Shown here one piece after another: positions 1 through 9,405 of a stretch of DNA of 64,000 nucleotides (positions are counted from its first letter, which is position 1; the number at the start of each line of letters is the position of its first letter). Made by a program: the position numbers and the translations under genes. The stretch comes from Candidatus Moranbacteria bacterium RIFCSPHIGHO2_01_FULL_55_24 (GTDB lineage Bacteria; Patescibacteria; Paceibacteria; Moranbacterales; UBA1568): contig MFRW01000001.1 in the NCBI GenBank assembly GCA_001786575.1, positions 48,879 through 112,878 on the forward strand, written 5' to 3'. Below the pieces are notes generated by a model. The model was not told where the DNA came from. It saw only the letters and a list, made by a program, of their open reading frames with translations, and made no database searches.

Positions 1-1469
1 GAAGCGAAGGCTTCTACCTGGGGTAGGAGCTCCGGGTTTTCGCGGGAAGTCATGGCGAGGCGCCAGCTCGGGAATTGCAGGGCGAGGAGGATGATGCAGA
101 AGAGCACGAAAAGCGGATTGAATACTTTCTTGAGCGCCGGTCCGCCTGGGGCAGCGGCCCGCTTGCTTTCCAGGATGGCAGCGAATGCGAAGACGGCTGT
201 CAGGAGGAGCGCCGGAAAGAGCGAGAAGAGATAGCGGCGGAGCATCCAAGGATGATCGAGCGTGATATTCGGCGAGAAGAGATAAAGGAATGTCGGGAGC
301 GCGAGCGCCACAGGAATGAGCTGCTCGTAGCTCTTCTTGCGGATGAGTACGAGGATGCCGAAGAGCCCGGCTATGAAGATTCCCAAGAGTCCGTAGAGGA
401 TGAAAACGGAACCGAGCGGATAGGCGGTAACGAGGCCGGCGAAGGGCGTGCCGTTCGCTATGATGTCATTCCCGAAGCCATGGAGGAATTTGAAGAGAGC
501 CTTTCCGATGACCTTGTAGTAGGGGAGATTGATGAAGAAGTTCCGCAGGAAGATGAAGCTGAAGATGGCTCCCGGGAGGAGGAGACTCTTTACGGGATAG
601 CTCTTCCAGATAGCGCGCGTTTTGGGGTTCGCGGCGAAGAGAAGGAGTGTGACCCCGAGAAAAGCGAAGCCCTCGATCCGTGTGAACGCGAAGAGAGTGG
701 CGGAAAGCAAGGCGCTTGCATACGAGACGAACTTTCCCTCACGGAAGAGGAGGATATGGGAGAGAACGAGAGAAAGGAAGAGAAAGAGCGCGAAGTTTTC
801 GGTAAGGGTGAACTTCGGGAACCATGCAAGGAGAAAAGAGAAGGCTCCGAGCCCGAGACCGAGCAGCGCATACCCTGAAGAGAGCGATAAGCGCAGGATC
901 TGGTAGAGAGTGATAAGAGAAAGAAAGACGAGAAGCGCATTGGCCGCGAGCAGGCCCAGAATGCCGAAGAGGGTCATGAAACTCGCCAGCCAGGCGGTAT
1001 AGGCGACCGGGAATTGGGTTATGAGGTATCCGGATTCGGTATAGATGAACCCGGGGAAATTCAAAGCCGTTCCCGGCCCGTAGATCCGGAAGAAAGCGTC
1101 TGTTGCCGGTGTGTTCCAGGCGAGTTCTCCATTCTGGGAAAGTCGGATCGCCGCTTCGCTGATCGACCCCTGGTCGCGTCCCGAAAAGAGGGTGGGTGTG
1201 GTGGCGCTCCAGGCGATGAGGAATGCGTAGAGGAGAGAGAGAACGAAGACGAGCCGCCTGTCCGAAGAAGTGCGCGAAAGGTATTTCCAGCCGAAGAAGA
1301 GCGCCGCGAGGGCGGCGAAGAGAGCGATGCTTACGATGAGCGGGGACGAGAAAAGACCGAAAAGAGCGAGAACGAAAACGACCCACCCGAAAACGAGGAA
1401 AATCATTCCGAAAAGCACGAAGGGGATATCGCTTTTCATGTCGAAAGAGGGGAGATTCATAATGCTCAT
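1..1469 (-). CDS. GT-C type integral-membrane glycosyltransferase (ArnT/PMT-like), C-terminus cut by window edge
   Basis: The open frame on the minus strand runs off the window start, so only about the first 489 residues are present. It is a strongly hydrophobic protein with many predicted membrane spans. After the second or third span comes a loop with the motif SGRDQGSISEAAIRL, where an acidic residue sits in the position typical of GT39/GT83-like enzymes that move sugars from polyprenyl-phosphate carriers on the outer face of the membrane. The start is taken as the ATG at 1469; a second in-frame ATG lies at 1460. No clear ribosome binding site is seen. The gene diverges from the AAA+ ATPase gene, and polysaccharide genes lie nearby, so a role in cell-surface glycan or protein glycosylation is likely. 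Substrate unknown. Confidence 0.72.
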   Translation of the reverse strand, partial: MSIMNLPSFDMKSDIPFVLFGMIFLVFGWVVFVLALFGLFSSPLIVSIALFAALAALFFGWKYLSRTSSDRRLVFVLSLLYAFLIAWSATTPTLFSGRDQGSISEAAIRLSQNGELAWNTPATDAFFRIYGPGTALNFPGFIYTESGYLITQFPVAYTAWLASFMTLFGILGLLAANALLVFLSLITLYQILRLSLSSGYALLGLGLGAFSFLLAWFPKFTLTENFALFLFLSLVLSHILLFREGKFVSYASALLSATLFAFTRIEGFAFLGVTLLLFAANPKTRAIWKSYPVKSLLLPGAIFSFIFLRNFFINLPYYKVIGKALFKFLHGFGNDIIANGTPFAGLVTAYPLGSVFILYGLLGIFIAGLFGILVLIRKKSYEQLIPVALALPTFLYLFSPNITLDHPWMLRRYLFSLFPALLLTAVFAFAAILESKRAAAPGGPALKKVFNPLFVLFCIILLALQFPSWRLAMTSRENPELLPQVEAFA

Positions 1470-1595
1470 AGTATACCGCATCGTTCACGGTGAAACCAGA
1501 CGGTTTCTCCTTGCAACGAAAGCGGAAACATGGTTTGCCAAGCGGGACCCGAGGCTTTAAAATGGAAAAAAGGCAGACCAACCACTTTTCATCGT

Positions 1596-4049
1596 ATGAA
1601 TGATTCTTTTTTTCTGTGGTATTACACGCGCGGATTGTCTGGCGCGCCTTTTGTGCTTTGGAATTATCTGCGCTACACGCTCCACCGCTTCAATATCCTC
1701 GGATTGCTCGGGACGCTGGTATCGCCTTGGAAGCGCGATGTGACCCCGCGGACCTGGAGAGGTTGGCATCCGCTGAAATCCTTGAACCGCTTGGTCGAGA
1801 ATCTCCTCTCGCGCTTTTTAGGTATGCTGGTGCGTCTCGGGGTCATTGTCTTCGGGATTACCGTATTCTTGCTGGTTCTCTTCGGCGGTACGCTCCTTCT
1901 TTTCGGATATGCGCTCGCCCCGCTTTTCCTGGTGACAGGATTGATAACTCTGGGAGCCGATATTCTCTGGGGAGCCGGGTTGCTTCTTTTGGGAATCGCC
2001 GGCATAGCTTTCGGTTTCTTCGGCTATCAGGCACGGGAGCGCGAGGAGCCGGCGGATTTCTCTCTCGCCAGCCTGCGGCATTCCCGGTCTTTCCCGAGAA
2101 TCTTGGCGCGTCTGGGCCTGAAGAAAGGATTTTTCGACGAAGGAATACTTGAGAACGATGAGCGCTTTATGGAATTCCTGCAGTCCCTGGGTATCTCGCG
2201 CCTCACGTTCGAGCGTTCGGTGCTGATAGAGCGCCATCGGGAACAAGAAGAGAGGCTTCGGGCGCGCTTCTGGTCATGGGACCGCCTCGAGAAAGCACCT
2301 CGCCTCGGCAGGACGTGGAAGTTCGGGTACACGCCGAAGCTCGACCGCTATGTGACGGATCTTTCGCAGGGAGATTTTTCCGAATATGCCCATGCCGAGC
2401 TGGTGGGCCGGACCGATGAACTGAAGGTCGCCGGAGTGATCTTGGAGCGGCCGACAGAAAACAGTCTTATCCTCGTGGGAGATCCCGGTATCGGAAAACA
2501 GACATTCATCCATTACTTCGCGCGCCTCATCCGCGAGAACGCTTTCAGAGGGACATTTTTCGATGATTCACGCGTCCTGCTTTTCGACTTCGGGCGTGCC
2601 GTGGGCGATGCGACGACTCAAGGCAGCGATCCGGAGAATTTCTTGCGATACCTCTTGAGCGAAGCGGTGATGGCCGGGAATATCATCCTCGTGATCGAGA
2701 ACGTCGACCTTTTCATGGGCGGTGAGGAGACGGGTCGCCATAATTTCGCGCCGCTTCTCGGTGAGTTCCTCATCTATCCCGGATTCCGGGTGATCGGGAC
2801 CGCTTCTGCTTCCGCCTACCATGCGCTCATGAAGCATGATGAACACTCTCTCAAATATTTCGAAGCCGTGTATATGCGTGAGACCGATGCTGATGAGACG
2901 CTCGGTATCCTTATCGATGAATTCAAAGAGGTCGAAAAGAAACAGATCGTATTCACAATGAAGGGCTTCGAGCAGATTGTGGAGAACGCTGACCGCTACA
3001 ATTGGGAAACGCCGTTTCCCGAGCGTGCTCTCGACTTGGCGCACGAAGTCCTGACCTATTGGCGGACGACTGACGAGAGCTTCATCACCGAGGCTACGGT
3101 AGACGCTTTCATCGCGCTCAAGACCGGGATACCGCAGGGCGCTGTCGGAGAAGAGGAAAAGGACAAGCTTTTGCGCCTGGAAGAACTGCTCCATGAACGG
3201 GTTGTCGGCCAGGACACGGCGGTCACCCGGGTAGCGGAAGCCATGCGTAAGGCGCGCGCCGGATTCGGCAATGAGAAGCGCCCGCTCGGGAGCTTTCTCT
3301 TCTTAGGGCCGACCGGTGTCGGGAAGACCGAAACCGCGAAGGCATTCGCCGAGAGTTACTTCGGAAGTGAGGATCGCATGATCCGGCTGGACATGAGCGA
3401 GTTTCAGACGGCAGAGTCCATCGACCGCCTGATCGGCTCGCAGGAAAAGGGACTGACGGGCGAACTGACGAACGCTCTCCAGGAGAACCCCTTCTCGCTC
3501 CTCCTCCTCGACGAAATCGAGAAAGCCTATCCGCAGGCGCTCGACCTTTTCCTGCAGATTCTCGATGAAGGATACGTGAACGACGGATTCGGGAAGAAGG
3601 TCAGTTTCCGGAGCGCCGTCATCATCGCCACTTCCAACGCCGGTGCGCCGCTTCTGAAACAGCTCATAGAGGCGGGAACGCCCCAGGAAGAGATCGAGAA
3701 GCGCATGATCGATGAGGTCGTGAACCGGGGCATTTTCCGTCTGGAGTTCCTCAACCGTTTCGACGGAGTCGTCTTCTTCTCGCCGCTTCAGGAACAAGAG
3801 CTTCTCGAGGTCGTCGGTCTCAAGCTCCGCGACCTCCAAGCGCGTCTCAAGAAAGAGAAGAATATCGCGCTTCAGTTCGGCGAAGGCGTCCCGGAGGCGA
3901 TTGTCGCGAAGGGATACAGGCCCGAGTTCGGCGCCCGCTCGCTCAATCGTTTCATCAATGATACGATTGAGGACCGTGTTGCCAAAGCCATTATTTCCGG
4001 CGAACTGGCAAATGGAGGGACGCTCACCCTTACTCCGAATGACCTGTGA
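1596..4049 (+). CDS. ClpC/ClpA-like AAA+ ATPase with N-terminal membrane anchor
   Basis: A protein of about 817 residues. Residues about 70-150 are hydrophobic and should form several membrane spans, replacing the usual soluble Clp N-domain. Two AAA+ modules follow. The first has Walker A GDPGIGKQT at 295-303 and a Walker B-like ILVIENVD segment; the second has Walker A GPTGVGKT at 571-578 and Walker B LLLLDEIEKA near 635-644, then a ClpB-type small D2 domain at the C-terminus (GARSLNRFI). This is the architecture of Hsp100 unfoldases that feed ClpP or disaggregate proteins, here tethered to the membrane. No ClpP gene is in the window. The ATG at 1596 is preferred because upstream in-frame codons show no protein-like conservation. 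The stop lies six bases before the next gene's start, so co-transcription is likely. Confidence 0.85.
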   Translation: MNDSFFLWYYTRGLSGAPFVLWNYLRYTLHRFNILGLLGTLVSPWKRDVTPRTWRGWHPLKSLNRLVENLLSRFLGMLVRLGVIVFGITVFLLVLFGGTLLLFGYALAPLFLVTGLITLGADILWGAGLLLLGIAGIAFGFFGYQAREREEPADFSLASLRHSRSFPRILARLGLKKGFFDEGILENDERFMEFLQSLGISRLTFERSVLIERHREQEERLRARFWSWDRLEKAPRLGRTWKFGYTPKLDRYVTDLSQGDFSEYAHAELVGRTDELKVAGVILERPTENSLILVGDPGIGKQTFIHYFARLIRENAFRGTFFDDSRVLLFDFGRAVGDATTQGSDPENFLRYLLSEAVMAGNIILVIENVDLFMGGEETGRHNFAPLLGEFLIYPGFRVIGTASASAYHALMKHDEHSLKYFEAVYMRETDADETLGILIDEFKEVEKKQIVFTMKGFEQIVENADRYNWETPFPERALDLAHEVLTYWRTTDESFITEATVDAFIALKTGIPQGAVGEEEKDKLLRLEELLHERVVGQDTAVTRVAEAMRKARAGFGNEKRPLGSFLFLGPTGVGKTETAKAFAESYFGSEDRMIRLDMSEFQTAESIDRLIGSQEKGLTGELTNALQENPFSLLLLDEIEKAYPQALDLFLQILDEGYVNDGFGKKVSFRSAVIIATSNAGAPLLKQLIEAGTPQEEIEKRMIDEVVNRGIFRLEFLNRFDGVVFFSPLQEQELLEVVGLKLRDLQARLKKEKNIALQFGEGVPEAIVAKGYRPEFGARSLNRFINDTIEDRVAKAIISGELANGGTLTLTPNDL

Positions 4050-4054
4050 TACCT

Positions 4055-5239
4055 ATGAAGATCCTTGTTGTCGCTCCCACACCGTTCTTCTCGGATCGGG
4101 GGACACACATCCGTATATTGGAAGAAGCGCTCGCTCTGGAGAGGCGCGGCCATGAGGTGACGATTGCGACGTATCACATCGGGGCGGAGATCCCTCCATT
4201 CCTGGGGTCGAAGATCGACGTGCGCCGTATCCGCCGCTTGCTCTTCTGGTATAAGAAGCTCGAAGCCGGACCGGATTGGCAGAAGATCATTCTCGATCTC
4301 TTGCTGATCAAGAAAACGTTTTTCCTGGCCCGGACCAAGCGCCCGGATATCATCCATGGGCATCTCCATGAAGGAGCGCTCATCGGCTGGATCGTCCAGA
4401 AACTCCTCTTCTGGAGGAAAATGGGCCTGGTGGCGGATTTCCACGGCAGCCTGACCCGCGAGATGGTTTCGCATGACTATCTGCATGTCTCTTTCGCCCA
4501 GAAGGTCTTCCAGTGGGTGGAACGTCTGATCAACAACCTGGGCGATGCCGCGGTCGCGAGTTCTTGGGACAACGCCGAAGAGATCAATCAGGCGCGCACC
4601 AAGAAGCGTGCCCTCCCGCTTTTGGATGGAACGCGCCTGGATCTGTTCGAGAATCTGCCTTCTAAAGAGTCGCTCCGCAAGGAATACGGTATTCCCGAGG
4701 ACAAGGTGGTCGTTACCTATACCGGCGCGCTCATCCCGAATAAGGGCATCCGCTATTTTCTCGACGCTGTTCCGCTGGTGTTTGCCGCACATCCGGAGGC
4801 GCATGTGGTGATCGCCGGCTTTCCGGTAGATCAGATCAGCGATTATCTGGCGCGGCCGGAATTCCAGTCCGGCGTATCCGTCATAAGCCCGCTTTCGTAC
4901 TTCGAGCTGCCGAAAATCCTGCATATGAGCGATATCGGCGTGGATCCCAAGGATAGCGTGACGAGGCAGGCGAGCGGCAAGACGCTCCAGTATATGGGAG
5001 CCGGGCTCCCGGTCGCGGTATTCGACACCGAGAATAACCGCGAATATCTGGCCGATGGCGGCACATATGCCCCGGAGATTTCCGCGAAGGGACTGGCTTC
5101 CGCGATCGGAGAACTGGTATCTTCCAGGGAACTCCGTGATACGCGGGGACGGATCTGCCGCACACGCGCCGAACAATTCAGCTGGGACCAGACCGCGCTT
5201 CAGGCGGAAGCGATATATAAGGAACTTTTGGAAAAGTAA
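4055..5239 (+). CDS. GT4-like glycosyltransferase
   Basis: A GT-B fold glycosyltransferase of about 394 residues. The N-terminus MKILVVAPTPFFSDRGTHIR has the Gly-rich loop of GT4 family acceptor domains. The C-terminal half contains the donor-domain strand VVVTYTGALIPNKGI followed by QYMGAGLPVAVFD, the region where GT4 enzymes bind a nucleotide sugar. The start at 4055 is chosen over a GTG at 4046 that overlaps the previous stop codon. It is immediately followed by a second glycosyltransferase (five bases apart) and then an epimerase, so the three form a likely operon for envelope polysaccharide synthesis. The sugar transferred cannot be told from sequence. Confidence 0.85.
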   Translation: MKILVVAPTPFFSDRGTHIRILEEALALERRGHEVTIATYHIGAEIPPFLGSKIDVRRIRRLLFWYKKLEAGPDWQKIILDLLLIKKTFFLARTKRPDIIHGHLHEGALIGWIVQKLLFWRKMGLVADFHGSLTREMVSHDYLHVSFAQKVFQWVERLINNLGDAAVASSWDNAEEINQARTKKRALPLLDGTRLDLFENLPSKESLRKEYGIPEDKVVVTYTGALIPNKGIRYFLDAVPLVFAAHPEAHVVIAGFPVDQISDYLARPEFQSGVSVISPLSYFELPKILHMSDIGVDPKDSVTRQASGKTLQYMGAGLPVAVFDTENNREYLADGGTYAPEISAKGLASAIGELVSSRELRDTRGRICRTRAEQFSWDQTALQAEAIYKELLEK

Positions 5240-5244
5240 GCGCT

Positions 5245-6426
5245 ATGGATCTCTTTCTCATAAAAATAGGAAAAGCATGGAACGTCTTGCGGCGAGACGG
5301 TTTTTTCCGCGGATTGAAACGCGTCTTCTCGGCTTTCTTCCTCCAGTTCCGCCGGGTGCATCCGGGCGAGGTGCTTTTCATTTCCAACGGAGTAGGCGAC
5401 AGTGCCCGCTATCGGACGCGCCACGTCGCCGAAGAATTGAATCTCCATGGCTTCGCCGCATCCGTGACCGTGCAGGACAACCCGTTCCTCATTTCTTACG
5501 CGGACAAATTTTCCGTCTTCGTTTTCCACCGGGTGCTTTTCACGGACAAGATCGCCCGCTTCGTCGAAGTATTGAAGGGGCTCGGGAAAACGATCGTTTT
5601 CGAGACGGATGATTTGGTCTACGATCCGGAATTCCTCCGGCACATGGACTACTACGCCAAGATGAACGCGCTCGAAAAGAAGCTCTACGAGCATGGGGTA
5701 GGCGGCGAGATACTGGCTGATCCGTACGTCACGCATTGCACGACTTCCACCCGATTCCTCAAGGAGAAACTCGAAGCGAAGGGCAAACAGGTCTTCCTGG
5801 TCAGAAACAAGCTCTCGCAGGAAGACGTCTCGTGGGCGGAGGAGGTTCTCCGCAAGCGAGTGCCGCGAAACGACGGGCTCGTCCGCATCTGCTATCTCTC
5901 GGGTACCCCGAGCCATGACAAAGACTTCGCGACGATTACCGGGGCTCTCGTCCGTCTCTTGGAAAAGCATCCGGATATCCGCCTCGTCCTGGCCGGCCCT
6001 TTGGATACGGAGAGCGCTCTCAATCGTTATGAAGCGCAGATCGAACGCGTAGCGTATATGCCGCGGAAAGAATACTTCGGGACCATCGCCGAGATGGACA
6101 TCAATGTGGCGCCGCTCGAGATCGGGAACCCGTTCTGCGAGTCCAAGTCCGAACTCAAGTTCTTCGAGACGGGACTGGTCGGCGTCCCGACGGTCGCCGC
6201 TGCGACCGGAACTTTCCGGGAAGCGATCGCCGACGGCGTAGACGGCTTCGTCGCGGCCACGGAGGATGAATGGGTAGAGAAGCTGGAAGCTCTCATAGCG
6301 GATTCCGGCAGGCGCCGCGCGATGGGAGAAGCAGCGAGAGCGGCAGCGCTCCGGCACTATACGACCAAGGATGGCAGCTCGCCGGAATATTACGGATTTC
6401 TGAAGGAGCGCATCGGGAAGGCCTGA
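5245..6426 (+). CDS. Glycosyltransferase, GT-B fold
   Basis: About 393 residues. The segment VLFISNGVGDSARYRTRHVA resembles the N-terminal nucleotide-free domain of glycosyltransferases that act on lipid-linked or protein-linked glycans, and the C-terminal half has VRICYLSGTPSHDKDF, LVLAGPLD and a late FFETGLVGVPTVAA segment typical of the donor-binding domain. It starts six bases after the stop of the previous glycosyltransferase and is followed after 12 bases by an epimerase gene. Donor and acceptor are unknown; cytoplasmic, possibly membrane-peripheral, action is inferred from the family. Confidence 0.78.
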   Translation: MDLFLIKIGKAWNVLRRDGFFRGLKRVFSAFFLQFRRVHPGEVLFISNGVGDSARYRTRHVAEELNLHGFAASVTVQDNPFLISYADKFSVFVFHRVLFTDKIARFVEVLKGLGKTIVFETDDLVYDPEFLRHMDYYAKMNALEKKLYEHGVGGEILADPYVTHCTTSTRFLKEKLEAKGKQVFLVRNKLSQEDVSWAEEVLRKRVPRNDGLVRICYLSGTPSHDKDFATITGALVRLLEKHPDIRLVLAGPLDTESALNRYEAQIERVAYMPRKEYFGTIAEMDINVAPLEIGNPFCESKSELKFFETGLVGVPTVAAATGTFREAIADGVDGFVAATEDEWVEKLEALIADSGRRRAMGEAARAAALRHYTTKDGSSPEYYGFLKERIGKA

Positions 6427-6438
6427 CGGAAGAAATAT

Positions 6439-7413
6439 ATGGGAGAGCAGAAAACGGAGAAAGTCTTCATTACCGGCGGAGCAGGATTCATCGGGTCAGC
6501 GACCGCGAAAGCGCTCATGGACCGCGGAAACGAGGTAGTGATGATCGATAATTTCAACGACTATTATGATCCCCAGCTGAAGCGCGATCGCATCAGCGTC
6601 TTTCTGGCTGATTACACGGGGAAATTCTCATTGTACGAAGGCGACATCCGCGACGAAACGCTGCTTCGGGAAATATTCCAGAAGGAAAAACCGGAAAAGA
6701 TCATTCATCTGGCCGCGATGGCAGGAGTGCGGAATTCCTTAAAGAACCCCTCTCTCTATGTGGATGTGAATATTGTCGGCACTGTCCGTCTTCTCGATCT
6801 GGCCGTAGAGTATGGAGTGAAGAATTTCGTGTACGCATCATCGTCTTCCGTCTATGGGAACAATGAGAAAGTGCCATTTTCCGAAGAAGACAGCGTGGAT
6901 AGGCCGATCTCGCCGTATGCCGCAACCAAAAAAGCGGATGAGCTCTTGGCCCATGTGTACAGCCATATCCACGGGCTCCCGACGACGGGGCTGCGCTTCT
7001 TTACCGTGTACGGTCCTTGGGGCCGGCCGGATATGGGCGTATTTGCCTTCATCGAGAACATCCTAAACGGCAAGCCGATCGAGGTCTACAATCACGGCGA
7101 TATGCGCCGTAACTTCACCTATATAGACGATATCGTTTCCGGGATCCTGGTAGCGCTCGACACAGATCTGCCGTATGCCATAATGAATATCGGCGGCGAC
7201 CGCGATGAAGCGCTTCTCGACTATATCGCGGCAGTGGAGAAACATACCGGCAAGACCGCAGAAAAAATCCTGCTTCCCATGCAGCCGGGGGATGTGCCGA
7301 GGACAGTCGCGGATATCAGCCGCATGCGCGCGCTCGGTTGGGAGCCGAAAACGCGCATCGACGAAGGCATCAGGAATTTCGTCGAGTGGTACCGAGGGTA
7401 TTTCCATAAGTAA
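6439..7413 (+). CDS. NAD-dependent sugar epimerase/dehydratase, UDP-glucuronate 4-epimerase-like
   Basis: A 324-residue extended SDR enzyme. The Rossmann nucleotide-binding motif is GGAGFIGS near residue 12, the catalytic Ser/Thr region is YASSSSVYG and the YxxxK motif is YAATK. The segment NFNDYYDPQLKRDRI after the second strand is characteristic of UDP-glucuronate 4-epimerases (CapI/LspL type), and the length fits that group. It would interconvert UDP-glucuronate and UDP-galacturonate for surface polysaccharide. It closes the glycosyltransferase operon and precedes an ABC transporter gene by 20 bases. Substrate assignment is from family resemblance only. Confidence 0.83.
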   Translation: MGEQKTEKVFITGGAGFIGSATAKALMDRGNEVVMIDNFNDYYDPQLKRDRISVFLADYTGKFSLYEGDIRDETLLREIFQKEKPEKIIHLAAMAGVRNSLKNPSLYVDVNIVGTVRLLDLAVEYGVKNFVYASSSSVYGNNEKVPFSEEDSVDRPISPYAATKKADELLAHVYSHIHGLPTTGLRFFTVYGPWGRPDMGVFAFIENILNGKPIEVYNHGDMRRNFTYIDDIVSGILVALDTDLPYAIMNIGGDRDEALLDYIAAVEKHTGKTAEKILLPMQPGDVPRTVADISRMRALGWEPKTRIDEGIRNFVEWYRGYFHK

Positions 7414-7433
7414 GATACTGAATACAAGAGAGC

Positions 7434-8156
7434 ATGACGTTGATTACAGCCAAAAACCTTTCCAAGATATACGACAACGAGGGCGTGAAGACGCAAGCGC
7501 TTGCTGATGCCAGCTTCTCTATCGAGAAGGGAGAATTCGTCGCGATCATGGGGCCGAGCGGAAGCGGCAAGTCTACGCTCATGCAGATCCTGGGACTTCT
7601 CGACAGACCGACCGGAGGGACATACTTCCTGAAAGACAAAGACGTGAGCAAGATGACTGATGATGAGCTCGCGCAGATGCGGAATAGCGAGATCGGCTTC
7701 GTGTTCCAGGCGTTCAATCTGCTGCCGCGAACCACCGTGTTCGAAAATGTCGAACTGCCGCTTCTCTACGATGAACATCCTATCAAGGACACCAAAGAAC
7801 GGGTGATGGAAGCGCTCCGAGCAGTCAATCTGGAACATCGGGCTTTCTATTATTCCAACCAGCTCTCCGGTGGCGAGAAGCAGCGGGCCGCCATCGCGCG
7901 GGCGCTTGTGAATGATCCGGCGATCATCTTCGCCGACGAGCCGACCGGAAACCTGGATTCCAAATCCGGCCTCCAGGTGATGCTCATCCTCCAGGCTTTG
8001 AATGAAAGCGGCGCGACCATCATCCTGGTGACGCACGAGACAGACACTGCCGAGCACGCCAAACGCATCATCCGCATGCTTGACGGACGCATCGTTTCCG
8101 ATGAGCTGGTAGCAAACCGCCAATTCGCAAACTCCAAAGGCGAGCTCACCAAATAG
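7434..8156 (+). CDS. ABC transporter ATPase, LolD/MacB type
   Basis: A 240-residue ABC ATPase. Walker A is GPSGSGKST, the signature is LSGGEKQRAAIARAL, and Walker B is IIFADEPTGNLD, the version with PTGNLD that marks the LolD/MacB/FtsE branch. It ends eight bases before a MacB-type permease, and a second permease follows, so the three form one exporter. Systems of this branch use mechanotransmission to drive substrates such as lipoproteins, peptides or macrolides across or out of the membrane. No periplasmic adaptor (MacA-like) gene is adjacent. Confidence 0.93.
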   Translation: MTLITAKNLSKIYDNEGVKTQALADASFSIEKGEFVAIMGPSGSGKSTLMQILGLLDRPTGGTYFLKDKDVSKMTDDELAQMRNSEIGFVFQAFNLLPRTTVFENVELPLLYDEHPIKDTKERVMEALRAVNLEHRAFYYSNQLSGGEKQRAAIARALVNDPAIIFADEPTGNLDSKSGLQVMLILQALNESGATIILVTHETDTAEHAKRIIRMLDGRIVSDELVANRQFANSKGELTK

Positions 8157-8163
8157 TTTCCGT

Positions 8164-9405
8164 ATGCGTTATTCAGATCCCATCCGAATCGCCTATAACT
8201 CTTTAGTGGCGGCGAAACTCCGCTTTTTCCTGACGGTGCTCGGAATCGTGATCGGAGTCGCAGCGGTCATTATGGTGATGGGTATCGGGGCAAGCGCCCA
8301 AGGACTCGTACTTTCGCAGGTGAAAAAGGTAGGATCGGACCTGATCGGGATATTGCCGGGAGCCTCGGAAGAGGAAGGGGCTCCTGCTTCTGCCTTGGGG
8401 ATCGTGACAACGACGTTCAAGAATGACGATCTCAAGGCCCTGCGCGAACGGCGTTCGGTACCGCACTTTACCGCGATCTCCGGCTATGTGACTGGGAGCG
8501 CGACTATCGAATCCGCCCGTGAGAGCGAGAGCGTAAGTTTCCAAGGCGTTTCGCCGGAAATGATCGAGGTGGAGAATATCCAGGTGGCCGAAGGCCGCTT
8601 CTTTTTCCCGGAAGAGGAATCCAACCTTTCCCGGGTGATCGTCCTGGGCTCTACGCGCGCCGCCGAGCTTTTCCCTGATCGGAGCGCCGTCGGTGAGACC
8701 GTCAGGTTCAAGGACATCCCGTTCAAAGTGGTCGGGGTTCTGGAGGAGCGCGGTTCGACGGCATTCTCGAATCCGGACACGCTCGTCTATGTGCCGCTCG
8801 AGACCGCCCAGAAGCTTCTTCTCGGAATCGATTATCTCAACTTCGCTCGCGGCAAGGTGGATGACGTGGCGCATATCGATCAGACGATCGCGGATGTGGA
8901 AGAGCTTCTGCGCAAGCGCCATGACCTGGAAGACGATGAGGAATCCGATTTCTCCGTCCGCAGTACGGCTGCGGCGCTCGACGTCTTGACCTCCATTACG
9001 GATGTGCTCAAATATTTCCTTATGGCCATCGCTTCGCTGTCGCTTCTGGTGGGCGGTATCGGCATCATGAACTCCATGCTCATTTCCGTCTCGCAGCGTA
9101 TCCGCGAGATCGGACTCCGCAAGGCGGTGGGTGCCCGGCCGAAGCACATCATTCGTCAGTTTCTCATCGAGTCGGCCTTCATTACCTGTCTGGGAGGTAT
9201 CCTCGGCATCATCTTAGGTATCGGGCTTACCTTTGTCGCAAGCATCATCATCAAAGCCCTCGGCTATGAGTGGGAATTCCTGGTGCCGCTCATATCTCTC
9301 GCTCTCGGTTTCGGCGTATCGCTCGTGATCGGGATCGTGTTCGGCATCTATCCGGCGATCAAAGCCTCGCGGGTGACTACTATGGAAGCGCTTCGCTATG
9401 AATAG
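8164..9405 (+). CDS. MacB-family ABC permease (first copy)
   Basis: A 413-residue permease. One membrane span sits near residues 15-40 (LRFFLTVLGIVIGVAAVIMVMGIG), a large extracytoplasmic MacB_PCD-type domain follows, and three membrane spans occupy the C-terminal 150 residues (SLLVGGIGIMNSMLISVSQR, then IGLRKAVGA, the coupling helix of FtsX-like permeases). It ends with TTMEALRYE. It overlaps the next permease gene by eight bases, which supports translational coupling. It pairs with the preceding ATPase. Substrate unknown. Confidence 0.9.
   Translation: MRYSDPIRIAYNSLVAAKLRFFLTVLGIVIGVAAVIMVMGIGASAQGLVLSQVKKVGSDLIGILPGASEEEGAPASALGIVTTTFKNDDLKALRERRSVPHFTAISGYVTGSATIESARESESVSFQGVSPEMIEVENIQVAEGRFFFPEEESNLSRVIVLGSTRAAELFPDRSAVGETVRFKDIPFKVVGVLEERGSTAFSNPDTLVYVPLETAQKLLLGIDYLNFARGKVDDVAHIDQTIADVEELLRKRHDLEDDEESDFSVRSTAAALDVLTSITDVLKYFLMAIASLSLLVGGIGIMNSMLISVSQRIREIGLRKAVGARPKHIIRQFLIESAFITCLGGILGIILGIGLTFVASIIIKALGYEWEFLVPLISLALGFGVSLVIGIVFGIYPAIKASRVTTMEALRYE

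Noticed and set aside
75..878. A 267-codon plus-strand frame rich in Glu and Arg
   Set aside because: It is the complement of the membrane glycosyltransferase that runs off the window start, whose hydrophobic product with GT-C features is far more plausible.
3872..5176. A 434-codon minus-strand frame
   Set aside because: Opposite a GT4 glycosyltransferase; no protein motif and no ribosome binding site.
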